64,000 bases of DNA from assembly GCF_013317235.1 (NCBI RefSeq), contig NZ_WLCM01000001.1, forward strand, positions 200,850 to 264,849. Direction: 5' to 3'. Position numbers and translations under genes: made by a program. This document shows, piece by piece, positions 24,198 to 32,664 of this stretch. Each line of letters opens with the position of its first letter. The first letter of the stretch is position 1. Below the pieces are notes generated by a model. The model saw only the letters and a program-made list of their open reading frames with translations. It did not search any database and was not told the DNA's origin. The stretch is from Leisingera sp. ANG59. GTDB taxonomy: Bacteria > Pseudomonadota > Alphaproteobacteria > Rhodobacterales > Rhodobacteraceae.

Positions 24198-25783
24198 AAA
24201 AGTACTTTTCCCGCTCTGCTCCGGTAGAGGACGAACCCCGCCGGAAGGCGCCCCCCATGCTGGCCCGGCCGCGACGCAGCGGCTCGGTGCGGTTTTTCGA
24301 TGCGGGCGACAGCGACCGGCTGACCAGCGGATGGACGAACATGCCGCTGCCTGCGGATCAGATCATCCGCCGCAACTGGCGGGTGCTGGTGGCGCGCTCG
24401 CGCGAGCAGGCGGCAAACAACGATTACGGCAAAGCGTTCCAGCGGGGTGCGCGGCGCAACATCATCGGCCAGAAAGGGCTTGTTCTGCAGGCCCGGGCGA
24501 AGGATGGCGGCAAGCTCGATCAGGGCGCGAACCGAGCCATTGAACGCGCCTGGAAAGAATGGTGCCGCGCCCGAAACTGCGACGTGACGGGCCGCCGGTC
24601 TTTTCGCCAGATCCAGAAGGCACTGATCAACGGCTGTGTGACAGACGGCGAATTCATGGTGCGGTTTGTCTACGGCCGGGATGCGGGCCCCTGGGGCTTT
24701 GCTCTGCAGGTCCTGGACCCGTTGCGCTGCCCGGTGGACTTCGACGAAGAGAAACGCCCGGGCGGCAACTTCATCCGGGCCGGGATCGAATACACCAAGC
24801 TGGGCCGACCGGTCGCCTACTACTTCACCACGCTGAGCCCTCATGAGGCCGACTATCACCAGGCCGGGCGCGACTTCGTGAAAGTGCCGGCCGACGAGGT
24901 CGTTCACTGGTTCGAAGAAGACATCATCGGCCAGAAGCGCGGGCTTCCCTGGATGGCAACCGCCCTCTGGCGTATGAAACAGCTCGGCGAGTTCGAAAAG
25001 TCCTCGCTGGTCAACGCCCGCGAGGGCGCCAACAAGCTGGGCTTTATCGAATGGGAAGAGGGCTACGGGCCCGAAGTCGATGAAGACGAAGAATTCGACG
25101 GCATCGAGATCGAAAGCGAGCCGGGGCTTATTCAGGATCTTCCGCGCGGGGCAAAGTTCAAGGGGCACGATCCGCAGTATCCGAACGGCGAGCTGGCAGT
25201 CTTCTCCAAGCATATGCTGCGCGGTATCGCCAGCGGCCTGGGCGTGGCCTATAACGATCTGTCCAATGACCTCGAGAACGTAAACTTCTCGAGCATTCGG
25301 CACGGCATGCTGGCTGAGCGCGACCATTGGCAGGAGCTGCAGGAGAGCCTGGTCGAGAGCTTTGCGTTGCCGATTTACGAGCGCTGGCTTGCGCGGGCGC
25401 TGCTGAGCCAGCGGATCACTTTGGATAACGGATCGCCGCTGCCCGCCGCCAAGCGCCTGAAGTTTATGGACGTGCATTTCCAGCCGCGGCGCTGGGAGTG
25501 GATCGACCCGTCGAAAGACGTGAAGGCCGATATCGACGCCATAGACAACATGATCAAGTCGCGCGGCCAGGTCATCCGGGAGCGCGGGCGCGACCCGCGC
25601 GATGTCTATGCCGAGATCAAAGCCGACATCGACGACATGCGGGCCGAGGGCATTCCGGAGGATGTCATCACCGCGCTGATCACCGCAATATCAAAAGGAG
25701 GGCAGGGCAATGGCCAGCAAGCCAACCCAGGAGCCGGAAGCGCCGGTGAAGGGGCCGACGAAGGAAGTCAGAACAGCAGCTGA
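24191..25783 (+). CDS. Portal protein (lambda GpB family)
   Basis: 530 residues. Starts MLKKYFSRSAPVEDEPR; conserved blocks NDYGKAFQRGARRNIIGQKG, DGEFMVRFVYGRD, DEVVHWFEEDIIGQKRG and VNFSSIRHGMLAERDHWQEL are those of lambda-type portals, which form the dodecameric DNA channel. Its last 74 nt overlap the start of the capsid gene in another frame. Confidence 0.93.
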   Translation: MLKKYFSRSAPVEDEPRRKAPPMLARPRRSGSVRFFDAGDSDRLTSGWTNMPLPADQIIRRNWRVLVARSREQAANNDYGKAFQRGARRNIIGQKGLVLQARAKDGGKLDQGANRAIERAWKEWCRARNCDVTGRRSFRQIQKALINGCVTDGEFMVRFVYGRDAGPWGFALQVLDPLRCPVDFDEEKRPGGNFIRAGIEYTKLGRPVAYYFTTLSPHEADYHQAGRDFVKVPADEVVHWFEEDIIGQKRGLPWMATALWRMKQLGEFEKSSLVNAREGANKLGFIEWEEGYGPEVDEDEEFDGIEIESEPGLIQDLPRGAKFKGHDPQYPNGELAVFSKHMLRGIASGLGVAYNDLSNDLENVNFSSIRHGMLAERDHWQELQESLVESFALPIYERWLARALLSQRITLDNGSPLPAAKRLKFMDVHFQPRRWEWIDPSKDVKADIDAIDNMIKSRGQVIRERGRDPRDVYAEIKADIDDMRAEGIPEDVITALITAISKGGQGNGQQANPGAGSAGEGADEGSQNSS

Positions 25784-27785
25784 CCTGGTCGGCCGCTCGC
25801 TGACCCGGGCGTTGACCCCGGAACAAATCAATGACCGCGGCGAGGGCGGCGGCCTGCGGCGCATGGGTGAAGTGCGCCAGATCGACGAAGACAAGCGCAC
25901 GGTTGAGTTGGCGTTTTCCAGCACCCAGCCAGTTCGCCGCTGGTTTGGTGAGGAAGTGCTTTCGCATGAGCCCGGGGCTGTGAACCTCGACCGGCTGAAT
26001 GATGGCGGCGCCCTGTTGGTAAGCCATGACTGGGACGATCAGATCGGAGTTGTTGAGACGGCGCGTGTCGATGCCGATGGCGTCGGCCGGTCGGTGGTCC
26101 GTTTCGGCAAAAGTCCGCGGGCCCAGGAGATTTTTCAGGACGTTGTCGACGGTATCCGGCGGCATGTCTCGGTGGGCTACAAGGTCCATACCATCAAGGA
26201 AGACATTCGCGAAGGCCAGCCCAATCTGGTCACCGTCACCCGGTGGGAGCCGTTCGAAATTTCAATCGTTGCCGTTCCGGCCGACCCCAGTGTCGGCGTG
26301 GGACGGGATTGGGAAAAACCGCCAGAGGGCGGAAGCCCCGCGGAACGGCAAGCTGCGGGGGAAGTTACGGGCGCGGAAACCCAGCCCGCGGATACTCAGA
26401 AAAGGGATAGTGAGATGAAAGAGATCATCACCCGCGATGCCGAGGGCAATCTGGTCCGGGCAAAGGTGGACGAAGACGGCAAGATCGTCGAAGTGCTTGA
26501 AACGCTTGAACGTGCAGGCGCAGCAGAGGTGGCCATGCTGAGCCGCGGGCGTGAGCAGGAACAGACCCGCGTGCGCGAGCTGACCGAGCTGGGCGAGGCC
26601 TACGACTCCGGCGATCTGGCGCAGCGCATGATCAAGGAAGGCAAAGGCGTCGAGGACATGCGCCGTGAGCTTGTCGACCATCTGCACCAGCGCGGTACGC
26701 AGCGCCATGTGTCCGAGGACAGTAACATCGGCATGTCCGACGATGAAGTCGGGCAGTTCTCGTTCCTGCGGGCCATCCGCGCGCTGTCGGAGCCGACCAA
26801 CCGTCGCGCGCAGGAAGCCGCCGCGTTCGAGTTTGAGGCCTCCGATGCCGCGGCCCAGAAGATGGGCCGTGATGCGCAGGGCATCATGGTGCCGGTCGAC
26901 GTTCTGACCCGTGCGCTCAACACCAGTGCAAGCGGCGCGGCCGCGGGCGACACTGGCGGGTTCTCGGTCGGCTCGCCGCTGCTGGCGCAGAGCTTTATCG
27001 AGATGCTGCGCAACCGCGCGGTTCTGATGCGCCTGGCAACCCCGCTGGGCGGCCTGACCGGCAATCCGGATATCCCGACGCAAGAGTCGGGTGCTGCGGG
27101 CTACTGGATCGGCGAAGACGATGACGCGCCGGAAGACATCCTCGGCCTGGGGCAGCGCCAGATGAGCCCGAAGACCGTGGCGGCCTATTCGGAGATCACC
27201 CGCCGCACGCTGAAACAGTCAAGCCTGGATGTCGAGGCTCTGGTGCGCCGTGACCTGGCACAGGCGCTGGCGCTGACCATCGACAAGGCAGGGTTCTATG
27301 GTTCCGGCGCGGGCAACGAGCCGCTGGGCATCAAGAACACTAATGGCGTGAACGCCATCGACTTTGCCGGTGCGGCCTCTGGTGGCGGGACCGCCCTGCC
27401 GACCTGGGGCGAAGTCATCCAGATGGAGACCGAGATCTCAGCCGACAACGCCGATGTGGACTCGATGGCCTATGTGTTCAACGCCCGCATGCGCGGCCAC
27501 TTCAAGAGCACCGAGAAGTTTTCGGGCACCAGCGGCCAGCCGATCTGGGAGACCGGCAACACCGTCAACGGTTACCGGCCGGAGGTCACCAACCAGATCG
27601 TGAACGGCGACCTGTTCTTTGGCAACTTCGCCGATCTGATCGTCGGCATGTGGGGCGGTCTCGACATCACCGTCGACCCCTACAGCCACAGCACCAAGGG
27701 GCGCCTGCGGATCGTGACCATGCAGGATGTCGACTTCATCCTGCGCCACGCGGCGAGCTTCTGCTACGGCTCCGACGCCACCTAA
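25710..27785 (+). CDS. Prohead protease-major capsid protein fusion (HK97-type)
   Basis: 691 residues. Residues 50-200 are an S78/HK97-like prohead protease (His106 in LLVSHDWDD, Ser154 in RRHVSVGY, then EPFEISIVAVPAD). Residues 236-330 form a coiled-coil scaffold-like delta region. Residues about 400-691 are the HK97-fold capsid domain (ATPLGGLTGNPDIPTQESGA, GNEPLGIKN, GGLDITVDPYS). Usually these are separate genes. The junction (202-215) is encoded by repeat motif copy 3. Met236 at 26415 has only a weak upstream site, so it is less likely a separate start. Strong AAAGGAGGGC ribosome site. Confidence 0.93.
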   Translation: MASKPTQEPEAPVKGPTKEVRTAADLVGRSLTRALTPEQINDRGEGGGLRRMGEVRQIDEDKRTVELAFSSTQPVRRWFGEEVLSHEPGAVNLDRLNDGGALLVSHDWDDQIGVVETARVDADGVGRSVVRFGKSPRAQEIFQDVVDGIRRHVSVGYKVHTIKEDIREGQPNLVTVTRWEPFEISIVAVPADPSVGVGRDWEKPPEGGSPAERQAAGEVTGAETQPADTQKRDSEMKEIITRDAEGNLVRAKVDEDGKIVEVLETLERAGAAEVAMLSRGREQEQTRVRELTELGEAYDSGDLAQRMIKEGKGVEDMRRELVDHLHQRGTQRHVSEDSNIGMSDDEVGQFSFLRAIRALSEPTNRRAQEAAAFEFEASDAAAQKMGRDAQGIMVPVDVLTRALNTSASGAAAGDTGGFSVGSPLLAQSFIEMLRNRAVLMRLATPLGGLTGNPDIPTQESGAAGYWIGEDDDAPEDILGLGQRQMSPKTVAAYSEITRRTLKQSSLDVEALVRRDLAQALALTIDKAGFYGSGAGNEPLGIKNTNGVNAIDFAGAASGGGTALPTWGEVIQMETEISADNADVDSMAYVFNARMRGHFKSTEKFSGTSGQPIWETGNTVNGYRPEVTNQIVNGDLFFGNFADLIVGMWGGLDITVDPYSHSTKGRLRIVTMQDVDFILRHAASFCYGSDAT
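26312..26343 (+). repeat. Phage repeat motif, copy 3 (in protease-capsid gene)
   Basis: GGAAAAACCGCCAGAGGG with GGGC-GGAA-GCCC (26327-26338) and outer CCGC/GCGG pairing. Read as EKPPEGGSPAE at the border between protease and scaffold/capsid parts. Confidence 0.75.
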
Positions 27786-27846
27786 GCCGCTGACCTGAGT
27801 TCCGCGGCGGGCTGATCCGGCCCGCTGCCCAAACAGAGGACCAACC

Positions 27847-28056
27847 ATGTCGAAATCCACCGAGGCGAAAACCGCCGAATACAAAGTCACCAGCGCCTTT
27901 GTCTGGGACGGCAAAGTCCGGCGCCCCAAGGACAAAATCTCGCTGACAGACCCCCAGGCCAAGCCGCTGTTGCATCGCGGCAAGATCGAGGCCGCGGCGC
28001 AGACGAAAAAGGCAGCGGCTGCCAAATCGGGTGAAGGCGAGGGCGGCGCCAGCTGA
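27847..28056 (+). CDS. Small head-region protein (69 aa)
   Basis: MSKSTEAKTAEYKVTSAFVW..., with a short beta-like part and a charged Ala/Lys-rich tail. Lies directly behind the capsid gene and shares its last base with the next start. Role unknown; the position suggests a minor head or connector component. Confidence 0.65.
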   Translation: MSKSTEAKTAEYKVTSAFVWDGKVRRPKDKISLTDPQAKPLLHRGKIEAAAQTKKAAAAKSGEGEGGAS

Positions 28057-28367
28057 TGCCTGCACCTTCCTGGGAAGATGCTGACGCCTTCCTGCAGCTT
28101 GATGATTTCGCCATCGAGGCGAGCGTCACGCCGCAGGAGGGCGTTTCCCGTACCATACGGGGGATCTTCGACGATCCGTACCTGAACGCTCAGCTCGGCG
28201 AGTATGAGGCCGACGCCAGCGATCCGCGCCTGACCTGCAAGGAGACGGACGTGGCCGATCTGGCAGAGCAGGATCAGGTGCAGATCGGAGCCAAGACTTA
28301 TTACCTGCTGACCGCGCCACAGCCAGATGGCACCGGCTTTGCGGTTCTGCGCATGGCCGAGGACTGA
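28056..28367 (+). CDS. Head-tail joining protein (lambda FII-like)
   Basis: 103 residues. The order FDDPYL ... DPRLTCKETDVADLAEQDQV ... DGTGFAVLRM matches the family of head-tail attachment proteins of the lambda FII type, small beta-barrel proteins bound at the neck. Located between capsid and tail genes as expected. Confidence 0.75.
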   Translation: MPAPSWEDADAFLQLDDFAIEASVTPQEGVSRTIRGIFDDPYLNAQLGEYEADASDPRLTCKETDVADLAEQDQVQIGAKTYYLLTAPQPDGTGFAVLRMAED

Positions 28368-28371
28368 GGCC

Positions 28372-28920
28372 ATGCTCGCCTTTGATTTCGATGCGAGGGA
28401 ATTGAAACGCATCGCCGATGAGTTCGAGGCGAGCGAAAAAGATCTGCGGTTCGCCTATTCCCGCGCGCTGCGCCGCACCGCGCAGACCATGAAGACCCGC
28501 GCCCGCAAGGGGCTGCGCACTGAGCTGGAATTGCGCACGGCGGCAGAGCTGCGCAAGCGCCTGCAGGGGTTTCGTTTCAAAAGGGGCAAAGAATTGGGCG
28601 AGGTGCGCATGTGGTTCGGCCTCAATGACATGCGAGTTTCCAAGTTTAAAGGGCGACCAGCGCGCACCGGCAGCGGTGCCCGGTACGGACAGCAAGACTT
28701 TTCGGGCGGCTTCATCGGCAGAAACAGAGCGGGAAAAAGAACAGTGTTCAAGAGAGAAACCGCGGATAGGGTGTCAGCTCGAGAGGTCAAAATGCCCATT
28801 GAAGACAAGGCGCAGATCTATATCGAGGACGAGGTTTTCGACGAGATCGAAGAGGTGTTTTTCAAGAATTTCCGGGCCGAGGTGCGGGCTCGCACGATCT
28901 ACGGCGTGGGGAAAGGGTAA
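28372..28920 (+). CDS. Minor tail protein Z-like (neck/tail completion)
   Basis: 182 residues from ATG 28372. RALRRTAQTMKTRARKGLR near the N-terminus and a basic middle (TGSGARYGQQDFSGGFI) fit the lambda gpZ/HK97 gp10-like family. The C-terminus has conserved acidic helices (DEVFDEIEEVFFKNF). It likely helps to finish the tail end that binds the head. Confidence 0.7.
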   Translation: MLAFDFDARELKRIADEFEASEKDLRFAYSRALRRTAQTMKTRARKGLRTELELRTAAELRKRLQGFRFKRGKELGEVRMWFGLNDMRVSKFKGRPARTGSGARYGQQDFSGGFIGRNRAGKRTVFKRETADRVSAREVKMPIEDKAQIYIEDEVFDEIEEVFFKNFRAEVRARTIYGVGKG

Positions 28921-28923
28921 GCT

Positions 28924-29460
28924 ATGGCCGACAATCTCGATCTGGATCAGCTGCATGACGCGATCAAGGCCGGGATCAGCGCACAGTTCCCGGCGCTGGC
29001 ATCCGTCGAGGATTACGGGGCACCGCGGAAGTCCCTTCAGGTGCCCGCGGTGCTGATTGAGCTGGTGGACATGGAGATCGACCCGGAGAGCGACCCGGGC
29101 ACTGAACAGCTTCCTGCGGTGTCGAAATGGGTGGCGCGGGTGGTGATGAGTTTCCGCGCCGAAAACGTGCAGCGCGAGATCCGCAAGCTGGCCGGGGCGC
29201 TGGGGGTGCTGATGCAGCAAAACCGCTGGGGCCAACGCGTGAGCCCGGCGCAGGTGACCTATATCGGGCCGGATGCCTTTGACCCGGAGTTCGACAAATT
29301 CGAGGTTTGGGCGGTCGAGTGGGACCAGCAGATCGATCTGGGGCAGAGCGTCTGGACCGGTGAAGGCGTGACGCCGGAACGGGTGATGATCGGTTTTGCG
29401 CCTGACATCGGCCCGGGGCAGGAACCTGAATACACCGAATTCGAAGGGGGCGGGACATGA
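28924..29460 (+). CDS. Tail completion/terminator-like protein
   Basis: 178 residues, alpha/beta, with NVQREIRKLAGALGVLMQQNRW and TYIGPDAFDPEFDKFEVWAVEWDQ. The spacing and the EVW-x-VEW strand are typical of phage tail-terminator-like proteins that follow gpZ. It overlaps the baseplate V gene by 4 nt. Family named from context. Confidence 0.55.
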   Translation: MADNLDLDQLHDAIKAGISAQFPALASVEDYGAPRKSLQVPAVLIELVDMEIDPESDPGTEQLPAVSKWVARVVMSFRAENVQREIRKLAGALGVLMQQNRWGQRVSPAQVTYIGPDAFDPEFDKFEVWAVEWDQQIDLGQSVWTGEGVTPERVMIGFAPDIGPGQEPEYTEFEGGGT

Positions 29461-29882
29461 GCTACGCAGCTGCGCGCAATGAGCAGGCGCGCGAGGGCAT
29501 CGTGCGCTTTGGTGTGGTGACGGCGGTGGATGCGTCCGCCGCCCGCGCCAAGGTCAGCTTCGGCGGTGAGAGCGAGAGCGCCTGGCTTCCGTGGCTGGCT
29601 GAGCGCGCGGCCACCATCAAGGTCTGGGCGCCGGTGGCCACTGGCGAGCAGGTGGTGGTTCTGTCAGAATCCGGCGACACCGCGCAGGGCGTGATTATCG
29701 GTTCGGTGTTCAGCGCCAGCAACGCAGCGCCATCCGGTGACGGCGCAGAGCACCTGTTGCAGTTGGGGGCTTCGTCGATCAGCGTGAAAGATGGCGCAAT
29801 CGTCATTTCGTCAAACGGTTCAACTATCACAATCGACGCTGGCGGCATCAGGCTGAACGGCGCGCGGATCGATCTGAACTGA
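29457..29882 (+). CDS. Baseplate spike protein (P2 gpV-like)
   Basis: 141 residues. An N-terminal OB-fold (REGIVRFGVVTAVDASAARA ... VVVLSESGDTAQGVIIGSVF) is followed by repetitive beta (ISVKDGAIVISSNGSTITID) forming the trimeric spike. This is the central membrane-piercing spindle of contractile tails. Shares its last base with the PAAR gene. Confidence 0.9.
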   Translation: MSYAAARNEQAREGIVRFGVVTAVDASAARAKVSFGGESESAWLPWLAERAATIKVWAPVATGEQVVVLSESGDTAQGVIIGSVFSASNAAPSGDGAEHLLQLGASSISVKDGAIVISSNGSTITIDAGGIRLNGARIDLN

Positions 29883-30148
29883 TGCCGGGTGTTTCGCGCA
29901 TTTCTCAGGATGCTGCAGGCGGCACTATCGTCGAGGCCCTGGTGCCATCGGTTCGTGTCAATGGCAGCCAAGTCGCTGTTTTGGGCTGCGCTGTCGCCCC
30001 GCACGGCATTGGACCGCACGCGGGCCCTGTGATGGCCGCAGCCAGCGGAACAGTTTTCGCCGAAGGAATTGCGATCTGCCGGGAAGGGGATCAGGCATCA
30101 TGCGGGCATCCGGCCAGCGGTTCGGGTGATGTCTTCGCCGGGGGCTGA
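29882..30148 (+). CDS. PAAR-domain spike tip
   Basis: 88 residues, three PAAR-like repeats with the closing motif CGHPASGSGDVFAGG and two His that may bind metal (APHGIGPH, CGHP). It would cap the gpV spike with a sharp metal-stabilised cone. Directly downstream of gpV. Confidence 0.85.
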   Translation: MPGVSRISQDAAGGTIVEALVPSVRVNGSQVAVLGCAVAPHGIGPHAGPVMAAASGTVFAEGIAICREGDQASCGHPASGSGDVFAGG

Positions 30149-30149
30149 C

Positions 30150-30198
30150 GGAAAACCGCCAGAGGGCAGGAAGCTGCCTGCCCGGCCATGATCGCCGC
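30150..30198 (+). repeat. Phage repeat motif, copy 4 (between baseplate genes)
   Basis: GGAAAACCGCCAGAGGG followed by a perfect GGGCAGG/CCTGCCC stem with AAGCTG loop (30164-30183), plus GCC/GGC outer pairing. Then comes ATGATCGCCGC, a four-codon mini-frame (M-I-A-A) whose stop overlaps the next ATG at 30199. It is the only sizeable gap between PAAR and gpW. Confidence 0.8.
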
Positions 30199-30537
30199 AT
30201 GATTGGCATCGACGCATCCACAGGAAAAGAACTCTCCGGCCTGGCGCATCTGCGGCAGTCGGTGCGGGATATCCTGACCACGCCTATCGGCACCCGCGTG
30301 ATGCGCCGGGACTATGGCAGCCGCCTTTACCGGCTGGTCGATGCGCCCATGAATGATGCCACCCGCCTCGCCATGATGGCGGCCACCTATGAAGCGCTCG
30401 AGACCTGGGAGCCGCGGCTGCAGGTCGAGCAGGTGTCGGTGGAAATGCCCGAGCCGGGCGGCATCGTGATCGCGCTCGAGGGGCAGTATCTGCCGACCGG
30501 AAAGCCGGTCACGCTCGACGGTATAGAGGTGCGCTGA
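30199..30537 (+). CDS. Baseplate assembly protein W (gp25-like)
   Basis: 112 residues with HLRQSVRDILTTPIGTRVMRRDYGSRLYRLVD, split across the well-known gp25 consensus, and a C-terminal beta strand. Component of the baseplate wedge. Overlaps the gpJ start (TGATG). Confidence 0.92.
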   Translation: MIGIDASTGKELSGLAHLRQSVRDILTTPIGTRVMRRDYGSRLYRLVDAPMNDATRLAMMAATYEALETWEPRLQVEQVSVEMPEPGGIVIALEGQYLPTGKPVTLDGIEVR

Positions 30538-31403
30538 TGGCTGAAGGTCTGATCGATCTGTCGCAGCTCACTCCGCCGAGCTATCGCGCCGAACTGGATT
30601 TCGAGGCGATCCTTGCCGCGCGCATGGCCGGGCTGAAAGAGGCTCTGGAAGAGGCAGGCATCCCCTTTGACGCCGACACGCTGGAAAGCGAACCGGCCAA
30701 GATCCTGCAGGAGACAGACGCCTACCGGGAATTGCTGGCGCTTGGGGCGCTGAACGACGCCTATCTGTCGACGCTGCTGCCCTTCGCCACCGGTGCGGAT
30801 CTCGATGCGCTCGGCGTTTCGCTGCACCTGCTGGCGCGCCTGCCGGATGAGACCGATGCGCGCTATCGCCGCCGGATCTCGCTGGCGTCGGAACAGAAGG
30901 CCGGGGGGCGGCTGAGCGGCTATATCGCCGAAGCTCTGCAGGCCTCGCCGGAAGTCGCCGATGCAGGAGCCTATGTGGATCGGTCGACCGGTGCGCCCAT
31001 CGTGCGCGTGCCTGTCATGGGGGCGGAAAACCCGCCGCCGCCCGAACTGGTCTCGGCCGTGCAGGCCCATCTGAACCGTGAGGACGTGAGCCAGGCGACC
31101 GACGTGGTGATCGCCGAGCCGGTCGCTGTGCAGCCCGTGAGTGTGGTTGTGGTTCTCGAGCATCTGGCCGGGCCCGATCCGTCCGTTCTGGCTGACCGCG
31201 CGCGCACCGCAATCGAACAGGTGATCGCGCGGCGCAGGACGCCCGGGCGCGACTTGCCGCGATCCGCTGTGATCGCTGCCGCCGCGGTCGAAGGCGTGGA
31301 GCGTGTGCGCCTGGATAGCCCGGCAGATGATGTGATCGCGGGGCCGGGCGGGCTGATCGAGGTTTCCACAGTCGACATCAGCACGGTGCGCGTCGATGGT
31401 TGA
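30537..31403 (+). CDS. Baseplate wedge protein J
   Basis: 288 residues. Conserved parts DLDALGVSLHLLAR, DARYRRRISLASE, and a C-terminal RRRTPGRDLPRSAVIAAA are those of gpJ (gp6/gp47-like), which joins wedges into the ring that senses tail-fibre binding. Overlaps gpI by 8 nt. Confidence 0.92.
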   Translation: MAEGLIDLSQLTPPSYRAELDFEAILAARMAGLKEALEEAGIPFDADTLESEPAKILQETDAYRELLALGALNDAYLSTLLPFATGADLDALGVSLHLLARLPDETDARYRRRISLASEQKAGGRLSGYIAEALQASPEVADAGAYVDRSTGAPIVRVPVMGAENPPPPELVSAVQAHLNREDVSQATDVVIAEPVAVQPVSVVVVLEHLAGPDPSVLADRARTAIEQVIARRRTPGRDLPRSAVIAAAAVEGVERVRLDSPADDVIAGPGGLIEVSTVDISTVRVDG

Positions 31404-32664
31404 AACGCTTCTGCCCCATAACGCAACGCCGTTCATGCGCGCCGCCGAAGCTGTCAGCGGCGCCCGCTGGGCGCTGGGCAGCGACGGTCTTCCGGGCACC
31501 CTGAACCCGTGGACTTGCCCGGCCGATCTTCTGCCGTGGCTGGCGCAGACCCGCGGCGTCGATTTCTGGTTTGACGATTGGCCGGAGGCCACCAAGCGCC
31601 GCGCGATTGCCGAGGCGCCGCGCCTGCAGCGCCTGAAGGGAACCATGGCGGCGGTGCGCGGCTATCTCAGTCTTGCCGGTGCCGAGGTGACCTATCTCCG
31701 GGCGCCGTCCGACCTTGCGTTTGCGGGCGGTCTGACGCCGGAGCAGCGCGCCGAATGGCTCGGCCGCCTGCCGCAGCTGCGCGCCTATCCGTTCCGCGAC
31801 ACGGTGCAGACCGGCGCGGCCCTGGCGGATGGCGAGAGCGCCGCCGGAGACGAGCAAGAGCCGGGCGCGTTCATGTCGCTGGACCCGGCGCAAGGGGCAG
31901 TCGGCGAACGGCTCTACATCTGGCGCCAAGGCGTTGAAGCAACGCTGACGGTGCTGGACGCCGAACGGGCACCGTGGAGCCGCGGCGGCTGGATCACGGA
32001 AGTGACTGCTGTGGAGCCGGTCGAGGGGGCCGAAGGTGCCTTTGCGGACGGTGCGGCCCGGGCGGGTGAGCAGAGCGACCCCGGTGGCCTTGCCGGAGCT
32101 GATCCGATGCAGGCGCGCGCCTTCACCGTGTCGCTGCGCAGCGATGGCATCATGCAGCCCATCGAGCTGACCGCGCGCACCGCCGCCGCAGTTTTCGAGA
32201 CCGTTTTCGAGCCTTTCGAACCGCAGCCGGGCGCTTCCTTTGCCGATCATGCAGTCGCGACCACCGGCGGCACTTGCGCGGGCGCGGATCAGGCCGCCGC
32301 CCATGTCTTCCGCCGCACCTATCTGGCCGACCCGGCCGTTGCCGTGCCGTCTTTTGCAGAGGGCGCGCTGCCATCGGAGCATATCGCCAACTGCCAGCCG
32401 GTGACCGCTGTGCTGGGCGTCGATGTGAGCCGTGCCGCGCGGCCCGGCGACATGTTCAACGATGGCGGCCTGACAGGCGGCTTTCTGGGCGTCGATGGCA
32501 CCGACCCGGCGCTGTCCCGGGCGGTCGAGGCCGTGCGCCGCGCCCAGGGCGGCACCGACATTTTCGTGATCGACAGCACCACATTCACGCCGGTGACGGC
32601 GGGCGATGCCCCGCGCGCCGGTGACGGCATTACCGCAGGACACATGATCAAGAGGTATCACTAA
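31396..32664 (+). CDS. Tail protein I (baseplate wedge) with long C-terminal extension
   Basis: 422 residues. Residues 1-140 are gpI (LNPWTCPADLLPWLAQTRGV, DDWPEATKRRAI, RLKGTMAAVRGYLSLAGAEV). P2 gpI is only about 176 residues; the extra 250 residues are beta-rich and unlike it, and may form an extra wedge decoration or fibre attachment part. Shares its last base with the fibre gene. Confidence 0.85.
   Translation: MVETLLPHNATPFMRAAEAVSGARWALGSDGLPGTLNPWTCPADLLPWLAQTRGVDFWFDDWPEATKRRAIAEAPRLQRLKGTMAAVRGYLSLAGAEVTYLRAPSDLAFAGGLTPEQRAEWLGRLPQLRAYPFRDTVQTGAALADGESAAGDEQEPGAFMSLDPAQGAVGERLYIWRQGVEATLTVLDAERAPWSRGGWITEVTAVEPVEGAEGAFADGAARAGEQSDPGGLAGADPMQARAFTVSLRSDGIMQPIELTARTAAAVFETVFEPFEPQPGASFADHAVATTGGTCAGADQAAAHVFRRTYLADPAVAVPSFAEGALPSEHIANCQPVTAVLGVDVSRAARPGDMFNDGGLTGGFLGVDGTDPALSRAVEAVRRAQGGTDIFVIDSTTFTPVTAGDAPRAGDGITAGHMIKRYH

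Noticed and set aside
24955-24985. Reverse-strand match to the repeat motif core (CGCCAGAGGGCGG)
   Set aside because: Lies within a conserved coding block of the portal and lacks the GGAAAA part and hairpin; chance match. A similar 10-base match at about 42567 was rejected for the same reason.
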